This document shows, in pieces, positions 1 through 4,434 of a stretch of 6,955 bases of DNA (positions are counted from its first letter, which is position 1; the number at the start of each line of letters is the position of its first letter). Both the position numbers and the translations under genes were made by a program. Origin of the DNA: Chloroflexota bacterium (lineage in GTDB: Bacteria > Chloroflexota > Dehalococcoidia > SZUA-161); the NCBI GenBank assembly GCA_016865955.1, contig VGNW01000119.1:1-6955 (forward strand), written 5' to 3'. The notes below the pieces were generated by a model. It was not told the DNA's origin. It did no database searches and saw only the letters and a program-made list of their open reading frames with translations.

Positions 1-7
1 GCTCAGA

Positions 8-36
8 ATAACATAAAGAACGAAACCTTTTATATT
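8..36 (+). promoter_or_regulatory. Weak sigma-70-like promoter before the oxidoreductase gene
   Basis: A TATATT hexamer at 31-36 (5 of 6 to the -10 consensus) sits 17 nt after ATAACA at 8-13 (4 of 6 to the -35 consensus). It would start transcription near 43, about 25 nt before the chosen ATG. The sequence before base 1 is unseen, so the gene could instead be transcribed from further upstream. Confidence 0.25.
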
Positions 37-55
37 CAAGGAAATGAAAAGTGAA

Positions 56-65
56 GAGGGAGGGG
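56..65 (+). promoter_or_regulatory. Ribosome binding site that decides the oxidoreductase start
   Basis: The purine run GAGGGAGGGG lies directly before ATG 69, with the GGAGG core at 59-63 and 5 nt spacing. It supports ATG 69 over the in-frame GTG at 51, which would place this SD inside the coding sequence. The GTG has only a looser AAGGA upstream of it. Confidence 0.7.
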
Positions 66-68
66 CAA

Positions 69-1568
69 ATGGGTAAATCGGTAATCATAATCGGGGCGGG
101 GATGGGCGGGCTGAGCGCCGGGTGCTACGGTCAGATGAACGGCTACAGAACGAAGATATTCGAGATGCACGATAAGCCGGGCGGGCTGTGCACTGCCTGG
201 CAGCGCAAGGGCTATACCATTGACGGCTGCCTGCACTGGCTGGTCGGCTCGGCGCCGGGCACCGGTCTGTACACCCTTTGGAAGGAGCTGGGCGCTCTGG
301 AGGGCCAGCAGATAATCGATATGGAGCAGTTCTATCGCTTCGAAGATGCCGGCGGTAAAGCATTCACGTTCTACACGGATATCGACCGTCTGCAAGCTCA
401 TATGAGGGAGATAGCCCCGGAGGATGCGAGGTTTATCGCCCAATGCTGCGGGGCTATGCGCCGTTTTACCCGTTTGGATATGCCTGTAGATAAGGCGCCG
501 GAGCTGTACAGTCCATTCGAAGGATTGAAGCTGCTGGTAAAGATATTTCCCCACCTCGGCGCTATGAGAAGATGGGGTCGCCTGACCATGACGGACTTCG
601 CCCGGCGCTTCAAAAATCCCCTGCTCCGAGATGCCTGGGAGCAGGTGTGGCTGCCCGAGTTCTCCTCGGTGTTCATGCTGATGACAATTGCCATGATGCA
701 CAGGAAGATATCAGGGTATGTCCTCGGAGGCTCGATGAAGCTGTCCCGCGCCATCGAGAAACGCTATATCGATTTGGGAGGCGAGATTAAATACAAATCG
801 CGGGTGAGCAAGATACTGGTGGAGAACGACAGGGCGGTGGGAGTCAGGCTGGCTGACGGCAGCGAGCACAGGGCGGATTATGTGATTTCTGCCGCAGACG
901 GCTACGCTACTATATTCGAGATGCTGGAAGGCAAATACGTCAACGACAAAATCCGCGGCTACTACGATAAAATGCCAATCTTCCAGCCCTTGATTTACAT
1001 CGGGCTGGGCGTCAACAGGTCCTTTGACGATATGCCGAAGATAATATCCGGACTGGTGTTCGAGCTGGATAAGCCGGTGATGATTGCGGGCGAGGAGAGG
1101 AAGTGGCTCAATGTGCGTATCCATAATTTCGACCCCTCTCTGGCTCCTGCGGGCAAGACCGTGCTCACAGTGATGTTCCTATCGAGCTATAACTACTGGG
1201 AGCCTCTACGCCAGAATATGGCGCACTACAAAGAAGAGAAAGAGAAAATCGCCGATACTGTTATAGCCCTGCTCGATAAGCGTTTCCCCGGCCTGGCAGC
1301 GCAGGTCGAGATGAAGGATGTGGCGACCCCCATCACCTTCCATCGCTATACGGGCAACTGGCAGGGCAGCTTCGAAGGCTGGCTGATGACCCCAGAAAAC
1401 ATGACTATGAACATGAACAAGACGCTGCCCGGGCTGGACTGCTTCTACATGGTGGGGCAGTGGGTGCAGCCCGGCGGCGGTTTACCCAGCGGCGCCATGA
1501 CCGGCCGCTATGCCATCCAGTTCCTGTGCAAGCGCGACAAGAAGCCCTTCGTGGCGAAGGTGCCGTGA
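69..1568 (+). CDS. FAD-dependent oxidoreductase of the phytoene desaturase/CrtI-like family
   Basis: This 499-aa cytoplasmic-type protein has no signal peptide. It is probably a FAD-dependent oxidoreductase of the NAD(P)/FAD family that includes CrtI and amine oxidases. A Rossmann dinucleotide-binding site opens the protein: VIIIGAGMGG at residues 5-14, acidic E32 ending strand 2 for the adenosine ribose, then PGG at 37-39. A GGSMKL segment near residue 220 followed by an ADYVISAADG strand near 270 matches the second part of the FAD fold. The C-terminal GQWVQPGGGLPSGAMTGR (463-480) is the typical flavin-contacting end of the family. Length agrees with the family (about 490-520 aa). The start is ATG 69 because of the strong SD; GTG 51 would add six residues. 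The actual substrate (carotenoid, retinoid-like, or other hydrophobic compound) cannot be read from the sequence, and no carotenoid biosynthesis genes are in the window. It converges on the HD-domain gene and is GC-rich like gyrB. Confidence 0.93.
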   Translation: MGKSVIIIGAGMGGLSAGCYGQMNGYRTKIFEMHDKPGGLCTAWQRKGYTIDGCLHWLVGSAPGTGLYTLWKELGALEGQQIIDMEQFYRFEDAGGKAFTFYTDIDRLQAHMREIAPEDARFIAQCCGAMRRFTRLDMPVDKAPELYSPFEGLKLLVKIFPHLGAMRRWGRLTMTDFARRFKNPLLRDAWEQVWLPEFSSVFMLMTIAMMHRKISGYVLGGSMKLSRAIEKRYIDLGGEIKYKSRVSKILVENDRAVGVRLADGSEHRADYVISAADGYATIFEMLEGKYVNDKIRGYYDKMPIFQPLIYIGLGVNRSFDDMPKIISGLVFELDKPVMIAGEERKWLNVRIHNFDPSLAPAGKTVLTVMFLSSYNYWEPLRQNMAHYKEEKEKIADTVIALLDKRFPGLAAQVEMKDVATPITFHRYTGNWQGSFEGWLMTPENMTMNMNKTLPGLDCFYMVGQWVQPGGGLPSGAMTGRYAIQFLCKRDKKPFVAKVP

Positions 1569-1637
1569 AGCTGGCAAGATAGCACACAAATCGGGTTCAC
1601 GCCCATCTCAAAATTAGGGAGGAAAGAGTTCAATAAG

Positions 1638-1676
1638 ATGGACATTTCTCTGGGCGTTTATACGTTCCTCGGATAA
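1638..1676 (+). other. 12-codon reading frame, possibly the cut-off start of a lost gene
   Basis: ATG at 1638 opens a frame encoding MDISLGVYTFLG, closed by TAA at 1674. A purine-rich GGGAGGAAA lies at 1617-1625, rather far upstream (about 12 nt). The base composition still looks like the oxidoreductase side, and AT-rich sequence begins right after it. It could be the 5' stub of a second gene of the oxidoreductase operon, ended where the AT-rich segment begins, or simply chance. There is no recognisable product. Confidence 0.15.
1666..1675 (+). repeat. Left copy of a 10-bp direct repeat bracketing the AT-rich segment
   Basis: TCCTCGGATA occurs here and again at 4360-4369 in the same orientation. 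This copy lies in the short gap after the oxidoreductase gene, at the point where GC-rich sequence gives way to AT-rich sequence. It may be a target-site duplication or attachment-site core. A 10-mer match between two intergenic regions can also arise by chance. Confidence 0.35.
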
Positions 1677-1707
1677 TATGCACAGATAATCTTATATAAA
1701 TCGCTTA

Positions 1708-3207
1708 TCACCTTATCTTTGCTTGCTCAAACGCCTTGGGATTAAGACTGAAGTTGTATTCATCATGGAAGAGTTCAGATGCTTTCTTTGCCACCTCTTT
1801 CCTTATTGCCTCGCCAGGAGGACAGAATACATAGCCTTTCCATTTGTTACTCCAATAAGCAGTTAGCCATTCGTCAATATGGAAAATATCTCTCAGGCTT
1901 TTTTCTGTACCTCCAGGTTCCTGAATCTTGGCCCTGTCGGCTTCATCTGAAAAAGTTGGTGTTCGAGGGAGAGCAATCCATATCTGATGATTAGGATACT
2001 TGTTGTTTAATGCTGAAACAAGTTTCAGTCTCAAATCTCTTAGCCCTTTAGGATTTTCAGCCAGACTCTTAAATTCAAAATATCCGGGCGACGTGTCTGG
2101 GTTATTCACGGTATCTGCGGATATAACTAGTGCGCGCTTAGGAAGATATCGCCCCAAGAATCGTTCAACATAGTCTTTGAGTTCCTCAGGCTTGTTATCT
2201 AGTGAAAGAATGTCATCCTCGCTAACATACAAGTAGTCTATCGCCCTATTCATCCTACGCCCATTAATTTTATATTCTTTATGGTCTTTTAATATTTCAA
2301 AAACTCCATGTACTGCACATTCTGCAGCAAGGACTTTCTGATGATGATACATAGTGTTATAAAGTAATACCTTGCCGAAGAGAATTTGCTCCAGTGTAAC
2401 GGCTCCGGATGGCATTACTTTTAGCCGACGGGGGCTAGATTCCCAATCCAACCAAACAGAGTGAAGTAAACGATCAAGGTCGATTCCTATTCTCAGCCCA
2501 GAGAAGTAAGCATCTCTTTGAAGATAATCAAGCTTATCGGCATCAAAAGGACCGTTTATAATGTTTCCTTGCCATGCATTTAGGGGATCTTTCTGCCCAG
2601 CTGCGATTATCATTTCGGCAACTCTGTCCATATTAATTTCCGGCAGACCATATTTACTAATAATTTCGTGTTTGACGTAATCTTGAAAGATGGGACTCTT
2701 TACTATCAAATATGACAACATTTCATGAGGTTTGTCTTCGCTGAACTTATTGGGATTCTTCTTTCTATACTGTATAACTTCTGGCAATTGCTTCATAATG
2801 TAGTCTGTAAGATGGGAGAAGGGACCTTGCCCTATATCGTGAAGAATAGCAGCGGCACGAACCTCTATCATAGCCGGAGGACTCAATATATCCATTTGAT
2901 TGGGCCATAGTCGTTGGCGCAGACTATCAAGTAGTCTGCCTGCAATCGTAGCTACGCCGAGGGAGTGTTCTAACCGATTATGGTTGGTAGAAGGATAGAT
3001 AAGTGATGCAACATCTGTCTGACTGATTCTTCGCAGGCGCTGGCAGAAAGGGAGATCTATTAAAGCGATTTCATGTGGCTCAAAAACGTTGGTGCCTAAA
3101 ATAGGGTCGTGAATGACTTTTTTCTCGGCAACCTTCTGTGAAGTATGCCAAGTTATAAGAGTTTTGACAAATTCCTCTACATCGTCAGTAAGAGACTTAG
3201 AGGCCAT
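1708..3207 (-). CDS. SAMHD1-like HD-domain dNTP triphosphohydrolase
   Basis: This 499-aa protein belongs to the SAMHD1/COG1078 branch of HD phosphohydrolases, which hydrolyse dNTPs to deoxynucleoside plus triphosphate using a metal ion. The HD core reads in order: RLEHS with H81, ILHDIGQGPFSH with H123-D124, and FDADKLDYLQRD with D224. These match human SAMHD1 H167, H206/D207 and D311. Other equivalents can be traced: R78 for R164, H132 for H215, D135 for D218, H161 for H233, and K225, Y228 and D232 for K312, Y315 and D319. One catalytic-loop residue differs, with Q127 where SAMHD1 has H210. The C-terminal third (about 330-499) has no HD motifs and probably forms the oligomerisation lobe usual in these proteins. 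No signal peptide or membrane segment is seen. ATG 3207 lies 6 nt after the stop of the upstream 127-aa gene and has only a poor SD, so translation is probably coupled. Family assignment is firm. A role in nucleotide homeostasis or phage defence is inference. Confidence 0.92.
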   Translation of the reverse strand: MASKSLTDDVEEFVKTLITWHTSQKVAEKKVIHDPILGTNVFEPHEIALIDLPFCQRLRRISQTDVASLIYPSTNHNRLEHSLGVATIAGRLLDSLRQRLWPNQMDILSPPAMIEVRAAAILHDIGQGPFSHLTDYIMKQLPEVIQYRKKNPNKFSEDKPHEMLSYLIVKSPIFQDYVKHEIISKYGLPEINMDRVAEMIIAAGQKDPLNAWQGNIINGPFDADKLDYLQRDAYFSGLRIGIDLDRLLHSVWLDWESSPRRLKVMPSGAVTLEQILFGKVLLYNTMYHHQKVLAAECAVHGVFEILKDHKEYKINGRRMNRAIDYLYVSEDDILSLDNKPEELKDYVERFLGRYLPKRALVISADTVNNPDTSPGYFEFKSLAENPKGLRDLRLKLVSALNNKYPNHQIWIALPRTPTFSDEADRAKIQEPGGTEKSLRDIFHIDEWLTAYWSNKWKGYVFCPPGEAIRKEVAKKASELFHDEYNFSLNPKAFEQAKIR

Positions 3208-3213
3208 GACTTT

Positions 3214-3597
3214 TCATTTTAGTGCCATCTTCAGTTCTGAAGCCATTTGTTGTAAGTTTTCGGCCTGGTCACTCAACTTCTTTTTTAAGATGTTCTTCTT
3301 TATTGCCTCTCGTGACTCTTTCTTTAAGACATACTTCTCGTATTCTGGATTGAGCGAAGACAAGAGCCTCGCCTCTTGGAGCCTGTTGAGTATTCGACCT
3401 AGCAATGGGGAATAGGGATACGGATCATAGTTTAAGAATTCAAAGTCTTCGAGCAAATGTTTGTATTTCTTTTGACGCTGAAGGCGCTCTATCGTGCTAT
3501 GTATCTTTTTGGGATCGTTGTTAAATTCATCTGGAAGAAACGTTAATAACGATGCAATAACATCGCTTGGGGTGAAGGGCTTATATTTACTAGCCAT
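3214..3597 (-). CDS. Small unrecognised protein co-transcribed with the HD-domain dNTPase; possible winged-helix-like partner
   Basis: This 127-aa soluble, lysine-rich protein matches no family I can name. The middle part (about residues 50-92) has a predicted pattern of helices followed by a short turn: an aromatic FEFLNYDPYPYSPLLGR stretch, a helix ILNRLQEARLLSS, then NPEYEKYVL. This resembles the helix-then-wing end of small winged-helix modules. The C-terminal 35 residues form a strongly charged amphipathic helix that could be a coiled coil or a contact surface. The start is supported by an excellent SD (GAGGTGAT, plus-strand 3601-3608) 5 nt before ATG. It is the first gene of a two-gene unit, with the HD hydrolase starting 6 nt after its stop. 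Both proteins begin MASK, which may be coincidence. It could be an activator, inhibitor (antitoxin-like) or sensor for the hydrolase. The gene itself is well supported; its function is unknown. Confidence 0.8.
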   Translation of the reverse strand: MASKYKPFTPSDVIASLLTFLPDEFNNDPKKIHSTIERLQRQKKYKHLLEDFEFLNYDPYPYSPLLGRILNRLQEARLLSSLNPEYEKYVLKKESREAIKKNILKKKLSDQAENLQQMASELKMALK

Positions 3598-3600
3598 ATT

Positions 3601-3608
3601 ATCACCTC
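3601..3608 (-). promoter_or_regulatory. Ribosome binding site of the 127-aa gene
   Basis: On the minus strand GAGGTGAT precedes ATG 3597 with 5 nt between the GAGGTG core region and the start codon. It is the strongest SD in the AT-rich segment and contrasts with the two neighbouring genes, which have poor or no SD. Confidence 0.7.
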
Positions 3609-3641
3609 ATTCCCAACGGGTCTCATTTATTAAGCAACTAA

Positions 3642-3670
3642 ACTATAACAGGATGTCAGCAAAATTACAA
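3642..3670 (-). promoter_or_regulatory. Promoter for the small gene-HD hydrolase unit
   Basis: On the minus strand TTGTAA (plus 3665-3670; 4 of 6 to -35) is followed after exactly 17 nt by TATAGT (plus 3642-3647; 5 of 6 to -10). It predicts a transcript start near 3635 and a leader of about 38 nt carrying the good SD. The inverted repeat at 3676-3690 lies immediately upstream of the -35 element. Confidence 0.5.
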
Positions 3671-3675
3671 AAAAA

Positions 3676-3690
3676 TTAACTAAAAGTTAA
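3676..3690. promoter_or_regulatory. Inverted repeat TTAACT-AAA-AGTTAA, candidate operator
   Basis: This is a perfect 6-bp inverted repeat with a 3-bp centre in the divergent control region, 5 bp upstream of the -35 of the minus-strand promoter. A further ATTAACT copy at 3751-3757 lies between the -35 and -10 of the XRE gene promoter. Small palindromes repeated at divergent promoters beside an XRE gene are typical operators of the adjacent regulator. Binding by this protein is inferred, and the AT-rich background lowers the weight of short matches. Confidence 0.4.
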
Positions 3691-3742
3691 ATACTATTGC
3701 GCGCATGCTATCACAAACGAATCTCTTAGTCAATAGGAAGCC

Positions 3743-3770
3743 TTGACATTATTAACTTTTTATGTATTAT
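3743..3770 (+). promoter_or_regulatory. Strong sigma-70-like promoter of the XRE gene, implying a leaderless transcript
   Basis: TTGACA (3743-3748, perfect -35) is separated by 16 nt from TATTAT (3765-3770, 5 of 6). Initiation would be expected around 3776-3779, within a few bases of ATG 3781. No SD with usable spacing exists; the only purine cluster, GGTG, ends 2 nt from the ATG. The ATTAACT half-site falls inside the spacer, well placed for repression. Confidence 0.65.
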
Positions 3771-3780
3771 TTGTGGTGCT

Positions 3781-4143
3781 ATGAAGGAACCAGGAACTGA
3801 ATTTGGTCGGGAACTCAGACGGCTCAGGACCAAAGGTACAACCCGGTATACACTGGCTGAACTAGCTGAATTGGCTGGTGTAACAGCTAGCTATATTAGT
3901 CAACTAGAGACTGGTGAAAAAATTCCGACGCCACGGGTAATTCGCAGATTGAGTGGTCATTTGGGAGTTACTCCGAATCATCTATTGAGCAAGATAGGCA
4001 TGGTGGAAATGGACTTGGCTGGCGCTTTGGCTAGTAATCGTGAACACCTTAGTAGCATTATGCCTAATATGACTAGCGAGCAGCTAGAGGAGCTTGCAAA
4101 CTATCTAACTTATCTAGACTTCAAGATCACCGCACTCAAATAG
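3781..4143 (+). CDS. XRE/Cro-CI family helix-turn-helix transcriptional regulator
   Basis: This 120-aa DNA-binding protein has an N-terminal HTH_3 domain spanning about residues 7-69. Helix TLAELAELAG at 24-33 leads into the recognition helix VTASYISQLETGEKIP (34-49), the signature pattern of Cro/CI-type repressors, followed by LGVTPNHLL at 61-69. The C-terminal part (about 80-118) is a leucine-rich helical segment with LEELANYLTYLDF, likely for dimerisation. There is no ligand or peptidase domain. It is divergent from the 127-aa/HD hydrolase unit across 183 bp and probably controls both promoters there, including its own. The start follows from the family N-terminus and from a strong promoter just 10 nt upstream; no SD is present, which suggests leaderless translation. 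Codon use is AT-leaning like the HD unit and unlike gyrB. The regulator family is certain. Its targets are inferred from position and the inverted repeat. Confidence 0.92.
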   Translation: MKEPGTEFGRELRRLRTKGTTRYTLAELAELAGVTASYISQLETGEKIPTPRVIRRLSGHLGVTPNHLLSKIGMVEMDLAGALASNREHLSSIMPNMTSEQLEELANYLTYLDFKITALK

Positions 4144-4256
4144 CTCGCCATTCTTTCTTGAATGCTGTTGCTGAAGATAGGGATAGCCTAAGCATACCGG
4201 GTTTTTACCCGCCTGTCCTTTGGGATATTTAGTTAAAGAAAGCAGTTAGGCTCGTA

Positions 4257-4285
4257 TTCACTTTTGCCTCAAAATGTGATAGAAT
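4257..4285 (+). promoter_or_regulatory. Promoter upstream of gyrB
   Basis: TTCACT (4257-4262; 4 of 6) is followed after 17 nt by TAGAAT (4280-4285; 5 of 6). The predicted start is near 4292, giving a gyrB leader of about 143 nt. The predicted start coincides with an ATG that opens a 46-codon frame running up to gyrB. A second, poorer -10-like TATAGC at 4417-4422 could give a short-leader gyrB transcript. Confidence 0.45.
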
Positions 4286-4291
4286 TAGTTA

Positions 4292-4432
4292 ATGGGCGCA
4301 ACTGAAGGGCTGGACTCGGGAACCTTTGCTGCACGATATGTTGTAGTTAGCTTGTTTTCTCCTCGGATAGACCTCCGGTACGGTTCAGAGATACTTATGC
4401 CATCAAACATTGATTTTATAGCGTTGCTTTAG
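4292..4432 (+). CDS. Possible 46-aa leader peptide ending 2 nt before gyrB
   Basis: ATG 4292 opens a 46-codon frame (MGATEGLDSGTFAARYVV at its start) that ends with TAG at 4430-4432, two bases before the gyrB ATG. The ATG lies about 7 nt after the TAGAAT -10, so the message could be leaderless. gyrB has no SD, and translational coupling to this frame would be one way to start it. Against it, the peptide resembles nothing I know, and a 46-codon frame in this length of DNA is not rare. The right copy of the 10-bp direct repeat lies within it. Treat as a candidate only. Confidence 0.25.
   Translation: MGATEGLDSGTFAARYVVVSLFSPRIDLRYGSEILMPSNIDFIALL
4360..4369 (+). repeat. Right copy of the 10-bp direct repeat
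   Basis: TCCTCGGATA is identical to 1666-1675 and in the same orientation, about 65 bp before gyrB. The two copies enclose the HD unit, the XRE gene and the start of the gyrB leader. If it is a real boundary, the gyrB promoter at 4257-4285 would be brought in by the insert, which is a reason for caution. Confidence 0.35.
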
Positions 4433-4434
4433 AT

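Noticed and set aside
36..701. 221-codon minus-strand open frame over the oxidoreductase start
   Set aside because: It is antisense to the FAD-binding domain, has low-complexity His/Pro/Arg-rich content and no domain pattern.
3113..3415. 100-codon plus-strand frame across the small gene-HD gene junction
   Set aside because: It is Phe/Ser-rich, the mirror of Lys/Glu-rich helices on the true coding strand. No SD or promoter supports it.
4198..4211. CGGGT-loop-ACCCG hairpin as a rho-independent terminator for the XRE gene
   Set aside because: The stem is only 5 bp and is followed by mixed sequence rather than a T-run.
4295..4340. Possible tRNA-like or riboswitch-like GC-rich segment in the gyrB leader
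   Set aside because: No T-loop consensus, acceptor pairing or known riboswitch core could be found.
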